Shown here: positions 1 to 11,500 of the stretch, piece after piece
Numbering within the stretch: position 1 is the first letter of the stretch
Layout: each line of letters opens with the position of its first letter
Assembly: GCA_030407315.1 (NCBI GenBank)
Contig: JALQPE010000086.1
Location: 1 to 64,000, forward strand
Source of the DNA: Asparagopsis taxiformis
Lineage: Eukaryota > Rhodophyta > Florideophyceae > Bonnemaisoniales > Bonnemaisoniaceae
Length of the DNA: 64,000 nt
Direction: 5' to 3'
The notes under the pieces: model-generated
Seen by the model: only the letters and a program-made list of their open reading frames with translations
The model's database searches: none
What the model was told of the DNA's origin: nothing
Translations under genes and position numbers: made by a program

Positions 1-2235
1 GGTGGGGCTCCGAGTACAGACGATAGGCTGCCAATCACCGCGACACATAGACTACCCCGTAGAGTATTTCACTTGCGAAGCCTCGTATACCCAATTGTAG
101 AACAGAGCTCAGATGTGAATATGAGACTCTGACCACCCTTGCGCTGTCCCTGTGGAAATTTCAGCTACCGTGTCTTCGATTTCTTCCTGACGGAACATCG
201 TAACCAGAGTTTCCTCTGCCAGAACAGACGCCTAGTATTGTACGGCGGGTCAGTGAGTACCAACGGAGCACCTTCCCGGATTTGCGGCTTTCGAGGATTG
301 TCAACAGCGTCATAGTTTCTTCAAAATGTCTCTGAAGCTGCAGTTGAAAGTATGCAGGACAGATCCTTTCATGTTGTCCATTTCTGGAGGAATCAACACT
401 TCATCTTCTGCACGCATGGATTTTATATCAGCTCTGGCCGCTTCGGCGGTACCGCTGTTACCGCTATTCCTGCTCGAGCTTCCTGCACCAGAAGGGCTTT
501 CATCTAGTCGTCTGCGTTTAGCATTCGGGCTCGTTCCGTTCCCGCCGGGCGGAGAATCCCGTACTGGAGAAGCTGTTCTCTCAGTGTCTCCGAACAGCTC
601 CTCATTAGGGTCGGGCGTTGATTGTGGCTCTTCTGTGAGGCTGAATGCCGTGAGTTGCCTTTCAACCATACCCAGAGCCCGAATAGTCGTAAACCTCCCA
701 GCATCCGGGGAACCAGTCGACGCCTGGAAGCCCTGTAGGAAAGGTATTGCTCGCGGTGAAGAAACGGTTTGGTCGAACAATTCTTTGTGCCGACAGATCG
801 TCATTATGTGCTCCCAGAAGGACGTTGCGCAGAGGCGCATCTGAGCATCTTGCAGCAGCGTACGATGGACAGCCGCACTCGAGATGCTTGCCGAGTGCTG
901 CACTCTTCGAACAGCTCCTCTGCCGTGCAACAAAGTCTTCAGCTCTCGAAGCGGTGCGAAGCCCCTATTTTCCGAGTCCAGGACGTGGTACGTGAATACT
1001 CTCTGGTCGTACAGAAGGTACGGTTGCAAGAGCTCCTCGGTATTGGTAGCCCCTAGCGACTTTGCCAATACATCCCATGACTTCAGAATCACATGAATAC
1101 CATATCCAAGACGCTGGGCAGTCCACGGACTATCCTTCTTGAGAAGCGGCGTGGGTCTATTCGAAGACCTCGTTCTTGTACGTGAGCGTGGCCGGGATTC
1201 TGCCTGCAACTTCCAGTCTCGGTTCATTTGTATCAATGCCATGAGAAATACAACCCTCTCGAAAGTTGTGGTAAGTCTCGGAGTTGTCCAGCTATCTTGA
1301 TGCGAAGCGCGTTCCTGGGTCTGTGAAACGAAGAATTGACATGCTAGTGATTGTCTTGAGAAGGCATCTAGACCAATGGCGGACTGGGAGAAGTTATGCT
1401 CGGTGTAGAACTCTTTCTGAACTGGAAGTGGTGGTCCAGGACTCTGAGAGTTTTTGAGTGGATCCTCTGCTGATTGCTCATCACGCTCATGGACAAACAC
1501 GGGAATAAAGAAGGATACGGATAAATCCAGCAACCCACAGCTCGTGGGGAATAGATCCCATACCCGTGTGTCTATATCTACACTACCATCTTCACCAGCA
1601 GAAATGGTGAAGTTTCGGACTGCTTGCACAATGTTAAAGGTGTGACGATGGTAGGCATACGAGAACCATTTATCCAGAACGATTGAAGCATTCGCTGGCA
1701 GGTCAAACTTGTACATACTGCTCACAGCCCTTCGAAACGCTGTGAGCGAACGTTCTGCAAGGGGCACATGATCCTCTTTCTTCTCAGCTTCATGCCAACA
1801 GTCTCGCATGTGAGCGACTATTGCTACACTTTCGTAGAACGGAATAATCCTTTCCCTCTTCAGGAGATGAAAGAGAATAGAGGCAAGCGTATGTGGTTTG
1901 GTAGTAATAGATTCGTAGCTCATGCGAAGTAAATATCTCGATGTGTTCCGTCGGGGGCGCGACCACACCTCCTCGCACACGTCCATGCCTCCCACCAAGG
2001 TTACGTCACCATTGTCCGCAATGCTACCGTACAGATAGAGACGTTCGAAATCCAGATGCACTACGGATGTGACATCGGAGGCTGGGGTGCTAGCCCCTGC
2101 GATAGCAGGAATTGAAACAACGCGAGCGGGATCAACCCATAGAATGGTTCCGTTTCCGTACTTGTCAGATGGATGCATCGGCCCATCTTCGCTGTACGTT
2201 TCGACAAGCCCGTGCCGGGGTTGTGGCTGCGCCAT
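1..2235 (-). pseudogene. DNA methyltransferase (beta-class), element 1 copy, broken and truncated by window edge
   Basis: The frame starts with ATG at 2235 (MAQPQPRHGL...), matching the start of the element 2 copy at 31602. The first roughly 640 residues are a long conserved N-terminal region that I do not recognise, ending in a Ser/Pro-rich basic linker. The catalytic DPPY motif follows near 251-262 but in a different frame. One extra base near 313-316 and another near 232 break the frame, and an early stop follows near 110. The C-terminal methyltransferase half and any SET domain would lie left of the window. The product would have been an N6-adenine or N4-cytosine DNA methyltransferase. 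Compared with element 2, the gene points away from the transposase end. It is a pseudogene unless the indels are sequencing errors. Confidence 0.75.
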
Positions 2236-2612
2236 TTCAGGGGATGCTCGGGAACGAGGGAGAAGAGAGAATGCGATAGATTGGTAGAGAAGATTGCAAT
2301 GCAATCCGGCACATGTGCCTGACAGGACGGCAAGGAGATTTTTCCGCGCGCCCGCAAAATTTGAAATTGGAATTTATGGAAGCCCCGATTTCTGACGAGG
2401 GGTCGCGGGATGATGAAAGAGTTTGGAGTTTTGTTGTTGAAGATTGGTGAAGGAGTGCAATGTTTTGAACGGGTATGCAGCTTGGGCGCATTCTGTATCA
2501 TGACAGTGCATTAAACAAAATCTCCACAACCTTGAGCCAGCTTCACTAATAATACAGAGACACTGCACCTAAATTCAAGCCCCATTAGCTACAGACGGTC
2601 GCCAGACTAGTC

Positions 2613-2731
2613 TAAAATTTGGTAATTTTTTGGGCTCAAAAATTACTGCAGTAAAAACTGATCTAGAAATGCACTTTGCTAGATCAGTTTTTACTGCAGT
2701 ATTTTTGAGCCCAAAAAATTACCAAATTTTA
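2613..2731. repeat. Hairpin H1 (CTGCAG/GATC family)
   Basis: A 119-bp palindrome. Each arm runs AAATTTGGTAATTTTTTGGG, CTCAAAAATT, ACTGCAGT, AAAAACTGATCTAG, around a short loop. It lies upstream of the methyltransferase start of element 1. Confidence 0.85.
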
Positions 2732-3148
2732 TGCCCCACTCGTAGTGACCGTATGGCTCGTACTCCGTCCTACTTTGTACCAGCGACCATATGCCATGGA
2801 ACACTCACCACCACGAGTAAGCACCACGTGGGCAGCACCTTCTATAGTTCGGTGCAATTATGTTTATCGACTATTGGTGCACAACTGTCTGGATGCATCA
2901 CGATGACTAGATGTTCAAGATTGTATGAGGAGAGAAGTAGACGGACATAGATGCACGTCATGGTAATACAGGTTCGGTTTTGAACAGAGCTGCAATGCGC
3001 CGTCAATGTTCGTCAACGACCATCCAGCGAAGAAGCGTAGCATTTGGAATGTTTAGAAACATCAGTAAAGCATGGAATGCATGAACTTGACGTAGCCTGG
3101 GGCAGGAGCGGTTGTCCAAATCTGGAACAGGTGGGCGCCGGATGGGTC
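2732..3148 (+). repeat. Hairpin-bounded 417-bp spacer, inverted copy of 7622-8036
   Basis: The sequence between H1 and H2 is the near-exact reverse complement of the sequence between H3 and H4, giving the ParB cassette of element 1 inverted flanks of about 0.6 kb each. No convincing coding sequence is visible in it. Confidence 0.85.
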
Positions 3149-3249
3149 TAAAATTTGGTAATTTTTTGGGCTCAAAAATAGAGCAAAGTGCACTTGGCTA
3201 GATCAGTTTTTACTGCAGTAATTTTTGAGCCCAAAAATTACCAATTTTA
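3149..3249. repeat. Hairpin H2, one arm shortened
   Basis: Same family as H1. The left arm has lost the ACTGCAGT-GATC segment, while the right arm keeps it. It lies 260 bp downstream of the dioxygenase stop; 3250-3509 shows no gene. Confidence 0.8.
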
Positions 3250-3509
3250 GGACCTGAATAGCAGCTGGAAAACACAAAGTAGAGGTACTGCTGAGGTCGG
3301 GAGCGCTCTTAGCTCATGGATACGCACTCGTTAGTCTGGGTTGAGAGGAAAACAATATCGTAGATCACAGAATGTCACAAGTTGTCAGTAAGCAATGGGA
3401 AGAGTATACTGTTAGTATATAGTATACTATGCTACAGGTGAAGCAATGGAGGAACATTAAGAAAACAATAGAAACTTTAGTTGAGAGCAACCTATAGGTG
3501 AAATCCTAC

Positions 3510-4685
3510 CTACTCAACTGTGATGTAATCTTCACTACTATCCGGTACCTCATCGTCCGACTCAAAGTCGTGTGCGAACTCGTAAGGTTTCGGCAGACGA
3601 TTGGGGTCGTCACTCTGCACCGGTGCGTAGACGAGATCATTGACTAGCTCGGAAGAATCACGTACAGCCATGCTATGGACTCGAATGTGATGACCGTATT
3701 GTACTCCAGTCTTAGAAATTTTGTCCTTCACGAAGTCGTAATCCTGCCATCCCGCACCAGCGTGCTCTACGTCACCACGAGTCACGAGAACAGAGAAGGG
3801 TGGAATCCAAACCAATTTTGGATGGAGATGGGGCCAGATGGCCAGGAAGGCATCACGAGGGGCGTTGAGGAAGGCATGACTCCGCGGTCGTACCAGAATT
3901 GGGGACCCAACTGCACCAGTAGCTATGAAAGAATAGTCTGGGTCTGGTGCAGGGGTCCCACAATAGCGGTTCGGTTCCTCGCGTGGCGGTCCTGGGTACG
4001 TGAAGTCGAGATGCGGGATCTGACGAGTACAGTTGGAACCCGTCAGGAGCATCCGAAGTCCTGTCCTCCCAAAGCGCAGCTTGGAGCCTTTCTTGAATCC
4101 GTTCAAAGATGAAACGGAATCCTCCAAGTGCAACATTTCCGCTATAATTGCGAGGATGACATCCACGGAAACCTTGTCATGAGCCAGCGACATGGATTGC
4201 TCCCCGTCGAGGTCTTCAATGACAGCCGAGCGGGGGGTCATGTACCGCTGGCGAGACGCGCCACCCCGGGCATCCTGGGCAGCTGAACCGGAGTTCAGAA
4301 TCGTGCCCCACGCCCCTTCCACATTGTCATCGAACTTTTGGGCAAACCCAGAGAGCAGTTCGTGGATTGCAGACCGTACATCGGAAGCTCCTAGTATGTC
4401 TTCGAGGACGATGTATCCATCGAAATCAATACTAGCCCTTGCCCGCTCCCAATAAACAATCCTCTCCTCGGATGTACCACCAGCCGCGGAGTTGATATCC
4501 TCCCTGATCTCCTCCACCTCCCCACTCGTCATGATGAACCCAGAGCGGTGTTCAGGATGGAGCAGACCCGAAATTGAACGCACGAACGTAGCAGCTTGGG
4601 CAAGCGTGGTCTGCTCCGTGAGAAAGGAAGGTGGCGGTGGCTGCTCGTCCTCATACCTGTGTACCCGGAACCCCTTGGAAGTCAC
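3510..4685 (-). CDS. 2OG-Fe(II) dioxygenase, PhyH-like fold, element 1 cargo
   Basis: An open frame of 391 codons whose first codon is GTG. The frame is open further upstream (acidic ...GETPTKTK...), so it is probably the C-terminal part of a longer cassette protein rather than a separate gene. Residues 85-115 (DGYIVLEDILGASDV) resemble the N-terminal helix of phytanoyl-CoA dioxygenase-like proteins. The double-stranded beta-helix shows HxD at H225-D227 (IPHLDF), a distal His at H308 (GDVEHAG) and an Arg at R335 (HHIRVHS) for 2-oxoglutarate. These residues predict oxidation or hydroxylation of a substrate using Fe(II), O2 and 2-oxoglutarate. The substrate is unknown. A nucleic acid or histone target is inferred from the neighbouring ParB, methyltransferase and SET modules. 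The tail is acidic (SDDEVPDSSEDYITVE). Confidence 0.75.
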   Translation of the reverse strand: MTSKGFRVHRYEDEQPPPPSFLTEQTTLAQAATFVRSISGLLHPEHRSGFIMTSGEVEEIREDINSAAGGTSEERIVYWERARASIDFDGYIVLEDILGASDVRSAIHELLSGFAQKFDDNVEGAWGTILNSGSAAQDARGGASRQRYMTPRSAVIEDLDGEQSMSLAHDKVSVDVILAIIAEMLHLEDSVSSLNGFKKGSKLRFGRTGLRMLLTGSNCTRQIPHLDFTYPGPPREEPNRYCGTPAPDPDYSFIATGAVGSPILVRPRSHAFLNAPRDAFLAIWPHLHPKLVWIPPFSVLVTRGDVEHAGAGWQDYDFVKDKISKTGVQYGHHIRVHSMAVRDSSELVNDLVYAPVQSDDPNRLPKPYEFAHDFESDDEVPDSSEDYITVE

Positions 4686-4714
4686 CTTCGTCTTTGTAGG
4701 GGTTTCGCCGTCTT

Positions 4715-5485
4715 CTATCTCACCTTCACGCTCCTTTTCGCCAGATGAGGGTGGCTGTGCAGGAAGCGGAAGGGAGACAGGGGAGAAGACGGGCTACCGA
4801 GAGCGATGAGTTGCTCTGCGATAGCGGCACTTCTGGTCTTGGACCGAGTCATCCGAGTCGGAGGAGGAGTGGTCGGCTCTCTCCTCTTTTCTCCCCGCCG
4901 CGGTGTTCCAGAGGCAGTTTTCTTGGCTGGTTCCCGGGATATGGGCGCCTTCCCTCCCATCGTACTCCGCGGAGCCTCACCGGTCTGCTTATCCTTTTCT
5001 TCAGCAGACTCGGTAGAGGACGCGTCCTTTTCAAAAGGATTGTACGCATCACCTTCCCACGCTTCTTGTAACGTGACCCCTGCAGGAGGGGTCCAAGAAG
5101 GGGGGTCATCCGGTTGACGGCCATCGTAGCACTCACGGGAGCAGACGAACACCATGTCTCGCTCACCGTTGTTGAGGTACTTGATGGGGATGAGGTGATA
5201 TACTCGAGGATATCCTCCGTCGCACAGGTTGTGTACTGGCTTAATGTTGCACGCTGTGCATTTGTGCACAGCGGCATAGCCGGGGAAGCGACAGTGTGAT
5301 CCAAGCGAGCAGGGAAAGGGGCGTGGCGTAGTTTCATCGGGCGGAATGCGCACAGAGCGTGAAACTACTGTCCCCCCACCACCCCCCTGCGGTTGAGAAG
5401 CTTCAACCGAGGTTTCGGGGTTCTGCTGTTCCGTGGCGATAGCAGAGTCGGGAACAGGAGCAGACGTGGGTGGGGAGACGGCCAT
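4715..5485 (-). CDS. Cys/His zinc-binding (PHD-like) module, element 1 cargo
   Basis: An open frame from ATG 5485 (MAVSPPTSAP). A Pro/Gly-rich lead is followed by a compact Cys/His block near residues 55-125: C-x5-C (CSLGSHC), CTAC, HNLC and VCSREC. The spacing resembles a PHD or related treble-clef finger, but I cannot assign the family. A basic region (RMTRSKTRSAAIAEQLIALGS) and an out-of-frame tail follow. The element 2 copy (23918-24724) conserves every Cys and His, so the module was under selection. It overlaps the ParB frame by about 80 bp in another phase, and its end lies about 30 bp before the dioxygenase frame. Comparing copies suggests all three were once one polypeptide, separated now by indels in C-rich runs. 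An alternative is separate overlapping ORFs. Confidence 0.6.
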   Translation of the reverse strand: MAVSPPTSAPVPDSAIATEQQNPETSVEASQPQGGGGGTVVSRSVRIPPDETTPRPFPCSLGSHCRFPGYAAVHKCTACNIKPVHNLCDGGYPRVYHLIPIKYLNNGERDMVFVCSRECYDGRQPDDPPSWTPPAGVTLQEAWEGDAYNPFEKDASSTESAEEKDKQTGEAPRSTMGGKAPISREPAKKTASGTPRRGEKRREPTTPPPTRMTRSKTRSAAIAEQLIALGSPSSPLSPFRFLHSHPHLAKRSVKVR

Positions 5486-7045
5486 GGGGGAGCGGGGGGG
5501 GTGAGTCGGGTTTGAGAGGGGGAGGGGGAGGAGAGTTGGGTTTGGAGGGGGAAGGGGGAGGAGAGTTGGGCTTCGAGGGGGAAGGGGCGCGGGCTGTTGA
5601 GTCCGGCTTGGCTTGGGAGTCAGGAGGAGAAATGTCCATCGGATTGATTTCGTCCTCAGGAAGGGGTTGTGAGGGAAGGGGAACGGGGAGAGGTTCCATG
5701 ATATTCTCCCCGAATTGGGTCGGAGAGCGAGCCTGCCGAGTCACCTGTGATGGTGACTTCGGAGGAGTGGCTGATGCCACAGGGGCAGGAGCAGGAACGC
5801 TCTCTGCCGCTTTCTCGCTCTCCTTCCCCACATCTTTTGCGCCTTGACTGGCCGCAGTGGCAAGCACTGCATCGCCAGATGCTCCGGGAGGAGGGGGCGG
5901 AGTCTCACGATCCGGTGCAATGTTGAAACGTTGCAGGATGACGGTTCGGAAATCTTCTCGGCGACGCTCGTGGTTCTTCTCCTGTTTTGGCACAGGTTCT
6001 TCTTCATATTGAACCATGCGCTTGAACACGATTTCCAGGTCGGGATCATGTCCGTTCCATCCGGTTCGAGGTCCTCCAGGTCTGCCAGCTCGTCCGTAGT
6101 CATCCCAACCTTGGGTGCGACTTCACGGATTACCAGGTAGAAATCTCTGATGTAATTGAGATACACCCTGAGCTGGAGACCTGGGATGCGACCAAAGGAC
6201 TGGAGCAATTTCACAGAGCGGTAGTGAATGCACCTAACCATCAGCTCACTGGCACGGTCCTCAGCCTTTGTGAACGCGGTGTCCTTCAGCACTAGAAGGC
6301 TGATTCCAACCTCATTTTCCTTCCTACCAGAGGCCATCTTGTACGCCTCGTACGTGCGTGGTGAACGTCTCATGTTCAGAGCCACATTGACGATAGACGT
6401 CACCGTACTCTTCCTGAGTATGCCACTGAAGTGACGCTGGAAGAACCAGTTGCACAGCTGCGAAGCTGTCATACTGGAGAGTTTCCTTTCCCCTTCCTTC
6501 GCGTACTTCAAGTTGCAGTTGTATATGCTGATGATAGCATGAATACGGTCGCGGATGGTGGTCGGTAAAACCGTGTGCACCAGTTCGTTCAGCCGCTGAC
6601 TCAGGTAGAGCACGTCTTCCATCGTCATGGCTTGTCCATCTGGCCTGAACGCTTCCTGAACAGGAACGCTGTCCACAATAGAAGCCAGACGTTCAACTCC
6701 TTCCGCTTTGGCTCGGACAAGAGCGCCACGACGATGGAGACCATCCGCGATGTAGAAGCGTGTTTCGTCGGACTCGTGGGCTAGACCAACGACAGTCACG
6801 GAGCCCACGGAAGAGGTCTGAAAGCCTTCAAGAACCATCTTCTGAAACAACACATCTACATGCGACTCATCAACCTCGCGCGATGTTTCTTCCGTGACAT
6901 GAATGTCCGCAATCGGAAGTGTCATCTGCCGGAACTCGTAGTTCGCAAGCGTGCTACCAGCCCGGGGCATCGCGGGGACTGTCAGCTCCCGAGCTGGAGC
7001 GCGGGAAGATGCAGCTGCGAGACGAGAGCGTTGACGATGAAACAT
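5403..7045 (-). pseudogene. ParB/Srx-superfamily domain protein, element 1 copy, one frameshift
   Basis: Start ATG at 7045 (MFHRQRSRLA). The N-terminal domain has a ParB-like arrangement: ...LPIADIHVTEETSREVD..., then a substrate loop with ADGLHRRGALVRAK, which matches the ParB N-terminal DGxHRRxA-type motif. In bacteria this domain binds CTP or acts as a nuclease or partition protein; its role here is unknown. A helical middle section (MTASQL...FQRHFSGILRKSTVTSIVNVALNMRRSPRTYEAYKMASG written here with gaps) could include an HTH. A frameshift near 6030 (after IPTWKS) moves the frame to the second half, which ends in Pro/Ser/Lys repeats (SPSKPNSPPP). The element 2 copy is continuous across this point, which shows it is a break. 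Confidence 0.7.
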
Positions 7046-7499
7046 GTTTGTGGGTGGGATAAACAAGCTCTTGAACTCTGAACGGTGTATAGAGGTGAAG
7101 TGGGCACGAAAAGGGCAGGGAGTGAAGAGAAAGAGAGGGCACGGGAGAGCAAGGATTGAAGAGAGAGAGAGGGATGGGACACTGTCACTGTGGGAGACAG
7201 ATGGATGCAAAGCGGGAGAAGCAGAGAGAGATGCGAAGAGCGAAGCTTGGAAAGCAGGGGGAGTTGGGCTGAAGCAGGGAGATGCACGATCTGAATTGCC
7301 TTTGAGGTGCTGGAGTACTACAAGGAGTAGTAGATGAGTAGCAGAGGAGAGTGACAGGAAATCGTGTAGACGTAACGTTTGGAAGGTTAACTGAAGGGGT
7401 GCGAATAAATTCGCGCCCACGCGCCAAAAGACTCACCGGTTGCGTTCAAATCAATCAGTACCCAATGAACAGTCGTGAAGAGAGTACAAGAAGGGGCGT
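7046..7499. other. Leader region upstream of ParB gene, element 1
   Basis: About 450 bp with purine-rich runs (GAGAGAGAGAGGGA) near 7120-7175. No convincing gene. Presumed promoter and 5' leader of the minus-strand cassette. The equivalent stretch in element 2 (26323-26827) is also GA-rich. Confidence 0.4.
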
Positions 7500-7621
7500 G
7501 AAATTTGGTAATTTTTTGGGCACAAAAATTACTGCAGTAAAAACTGATCTAGCCAAGTGCACTTTGCTAGATCAGTTTTTACTGCAGTAATTTTTGAGCC
7601 CAAAAAATTACCAAATTTTAG
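7500..7621. repeat. Hairpin H3
   Basis: Full-length member: AAATTTGGTAATTTTTTGGG arms, ACTGCAGT and CTGATCTAG/CTAGATCAG cores. It bounds the 5' side of the ParB cassette of element 1. Confidence 0.85.
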
Positions 7622-8036
7622 ACCCATCCGGCGCCCACCTGTTCCAGATTTGGACAACCGCTCCTGCCCCATGCTACGTCAAGTTCATGCATTCCATGCT
7701 TTACTGATGTTTCTAAACATTCCAAATGCTACGCTTCTTCGCTGGATGGTTGTTGACGAACATTGACGGCGCATTGCAGCTCTGTTCAAAACCGAACCTG
7801 TATTACCATGACGTGCATCTATGTCCGTCTACTTCTCTCCTCATACAATCTTGAACATCTAGTCATCGTGATGCATCCAGACAGTTGTGCACCAATAGTC
7901 GATAAACATAATTGCACCGAACTATAGAAGGTGCTGCCCACGTGGTGCTTACTCGTGGTGGTGAGTGTCCCATGGCATAAGGTCGCTGGTACAAAGTAGG
8001 ACGGAGTACGAGCCATACGGTCACTACGAGTGGGGC
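7622..8036 (-). repeat. Spacer between H3 and H4, inverted copy of 2732-3148
   Basis: Near-exact reverse complement of 2732-3148. No gene supported. Confidence 0.85.
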
Positions 8037-8081
8037 ATAAAATTTGGTAATTTTTGTGCCCAAAAAATTACCAAATTTTAG
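8037..8081. repeat. Hairpin H4, minimal form lacking the CTGCAG/GATC core
   Basis: The arms AAAATTTGGTAATTTTT and its inverse meet directly at GTGCCC. It separates the ParB cassette from the transposase module. Confidence 0.8.
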
Positions 8082-8158
8082 ACTAGTCTGGAACTTCTCC
8101 GTGCCACTCCATGGAGTATAGTGTTTGCACTGAGTGCTCTGTCTGCAGTTGCGAAGCT

Positions 8159-8222
8159 GCAAGAAACACTGTCGAGTAGTGAAGGAGAGGCATCTCCTTC
8201 ACTACTTGACAGTGTTTCTTGC
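8159..8222. repeat. Perfect 30-bp-stem hairpin, unrelated sequence (H5)
   Basis: GCAAGAAACACTGTC..., 30 bases, then loop GGCA, then the exact inverse ending ...GACAGTGTTTCTTGC. It is not related in sequence to the other hairpins and is absent at the corresponding place in element 2. Confidence 0.8.
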
Positions 8223-8525
8223 TAAGTAAACACTATAGGATGAATTACGATTCTGGTAAAAACTATGTCATTCTTTGAAGTTTTCAGTCTTCATGTATAC
8301 TCATCAGTACTTTGCACTATTTCCTGGCTTCCATGGAAATAGAGAACATGTTCTCTGCAACGACTGTAACGGTCAGCTCTGAGATCTCCCCTTCCAATTT
8401 CGTTCTTCTACAGATTGATAGACTATAGAGATTTGTATCCTCATAATATAGAGGCGTACAGCGTTTCCCTCCCTTCCAAACAGCTGTTTGCACCTAGGTG
8501 CTACCTCAATCCAGGTTATCGAGAT

Positions 8526-11500
8526 ATGGCTAGACCGAGAAAGTCTAGGAATGGCCCGAGGCTCCGTTTCAACTATGTAGCCCCTGTCCGCAATCGGACT
8601 AGACGCTCGACATCCAGAACAGTCTCAAATCCTTTTGCCGTTCAGGAAATGGACTGCAATACACCAGAAACCCATCATCCTCGCCCGGCAACAGAGTATG
8701 GTAGCACTTCGAACCCTCCCCATGCTCCCATAGCTACCAATTCCCAGATCCAGTCCTCCCTTCCCTCGCCTTCACAGGATATCTTCAGACCTGGGAGCAA
8801 TTCTGTGGATACCACCCTCCCTTTGACGTACGCCAATAGTGGGCAGCAGAACAATATACTCAAGTATACTTCTGGAACAATTGTTCCAGAAGTTCAAAAA
8901 GCTTGTATTACTCCTAGCGACGATGATTTGTACTATCCTCCGGCAGAGACCCCGTCACTTCTGCTGCGACAGTTCCTAAACTGTGCCATCCCGCTGCTTC
9001 CGACCATCATGAGAACGTCACCGCAACAAACGACTCCGATTCGGATGACAACGACCTGTTTCTACAGGAGGAGGCAGAAGCGAAGCTCCTAATCTCTTCT
9101 CCCCTTATCATGAACACGTCCAATCCAGACAAAGCTCGCAATTACATGACAGAATGGACAACGTTGTACGCTGTCGCCAAACTGACAGGGTCGACGAAAT
9201 GCACCGCAGCAAACCTTCAGGAAGATCGCGTGTTGTTCGATTTCGCTAGACAAGGTTCCACGAACAAACACGTTCAGCGAAGTCTAACCCATTATTCGAC
9301 AATTATGCGGAAGGTGAGACCGTGGCTTTTCTTCAACGCATGGTTACGTTCGGAAACCGTATACTTCCCTGTAAACGCAGAGCGTAGTGCAGCTCGTGTT
9401 GCCTCTTCTGCAATTCTACGAAGAAGCAAGATCGAACAAAACAAAGCTAGTCAATCAGCACCTGTACTTATCGTTCCACCAAGCGAATATGCACGAGCAG
9501 ACATTACTGCACCACATATATTCGACCTTGCGTGGCGTGATAACACACAATTGGATGCTTCCGACTCAGATGACATACTAAGTTTACATGGTAACGTGTG
9601 CAAGTCGAAGCTAGGAAAATTCAGAGAGTACTCCTTAAAAGGACAACACTACACGATGAGGGCGGAGGCGGTAAAAGACGGCTTTCCCGTTTCTGCTTTC
9701 GGTGGTAGTATTGTGGAGCTTCGAGTGATATCAGGGCAGCACGCCTCTTCTCTAGATCCTACTCTCAGTTCCCTTTTCCAACATGAATCACTATCTTCCA
9801 GCCATGAGTCGTTCAAAGCTATCACATCTTCTTCATGGATAAACTCCGGTGCCACATTTCATAGTAGGCTTTCGGTCTCCCCGCATTCATATGGGTCCGC
9901 CTTCATCCTTCAGAAAGAGTCGTTCCGGGAATATGCTCGGCCGGGTGATCACCTGACAGTTTTATCACCCAGTCCTGAGTGTAACCCTACTCAAAATTGT
10001 GGTATACAGTTCTTCATTGGGCTTGTCGTCAGCTCTCCCGGACCGCCAGGCCCATCACAAAAACTGCTCTTTCTCGTCAACTCTGAAGGGCATTACAAAG
10101 TTGTCGGCGGAACTCGTGCAATCAATAATGTCAAGTTATTGAAACCAGGCACGAGCCCCAGCCCCTTTCATCCTACACATCTCCGTGGGGTTCTCAGCTG
10201 CGGTACCACATACTACGTCTATCCATTTCTTTTATACTGCGATGACTTCAATGAAGCCTCTGGTAAGAAAGGGAGTGCTGGAGGATGCTATATGCTCCCA
10301 ATGGGTCTTCCGCTGGACTGTCGCCGGAACAGTTCTGCTGTGCGCGTTATCGGTGTCACAGGTCCTGGTGTTAGTACAAACCATATCCTTCGACATATCT
10401 CTAGAGACATTATTCAAGGATGTACGTCGGGGTTTCGTGATGTCGATCCAGACGGCAATGAATGTCTAATTTTCCTGGACTTTATTGGTTTCGTATCGGA
10501 TTATCCTGCCTGTTCTCATGTGCTGGATGTCATGGGGCACAACGCAGACTGCCCATGCCATTTGTGTTTCTTTGTAAGAGGGGGGAAATATGGGAAGAAC
10601 TCGCAGTTTGGCTACGACACCCGTTTACATTCGAGCTCTGATACACACTTTCGCACATCCGAGCGAACAGCTGCTGTTCAGTCATCGGAAAGTTCTGCAA
10701 ACATCTTGAAGTATCTGGGTTTGAGAACAGTGCAAAATATCACAGACACTCCATTGCATCTCATTGAAAGACTACTTCATGAAGCTAGGTCCAAAGGGCT
10801 GGTTCCAACCGGGACACCACTCGGAAACGATAGTCTACGAATCCCTGTCGTACCTGCTATTCTGGACCCATACCGTTCGACGTTTGTTGGAATTGACCAT
10901 CTCCTCCACGGACTGGCAAAGGATGCTCTGGACAATGCTTTTTCAAGCTTGCCTAATGATGGTGTGAGAAGGCTGGCTGACAGGTTCATGGTGGATGCCC
11001 TCCTTGTATTGGGTCTCGCAAATCAGAACAAGATATATAACTTCAACGCAGGTGAAACTCATACAATGGGAATCTCGGACAGATTTGCAGTTCTCCTCGT
11101 CGCCGAACACTGCTTCAGGTCTTCTCTGAAATTCCAATCGCAGACTACAAGGTCATCCGAAGGTAGCGGTTCAAGGTCACTCCAGGCTTCTGAAGAGCAA
11201 CGCCATCTGTCTCTCGAACTTGTTCGTCTCCTGTCCTCTATATCTGCAGCTACATACTTCCTACCACGAAAACATATCGACGGTTCTGAGGCAGTACAGA
11301 GAGCTACAGGGAATTCTGCGCACAACGGTCTCCGTCGTCTGCAGCAGCTATCGAAAGAATATGCTACTCTAGTGGATGACCTGCTCAAGACTGTTCCTAC
11401 CAGACAGCGGAGCACAGCGGTCTCGAAGAAACGGAAGATGCAGACAGAAGGTATAGTAACGAATGATAATGACCACATTGAGATGGAAAACAAGACTGCT

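Noticed and set aside
4706..4820. An intron between the zinc module and dioxygenase of element 1 (GTAGCCC...CTGCACAG)
   Set aside because: Splicing would give the wrong phase, and element 2 lacks both splice sites. A simple frameshift explains both copies better.
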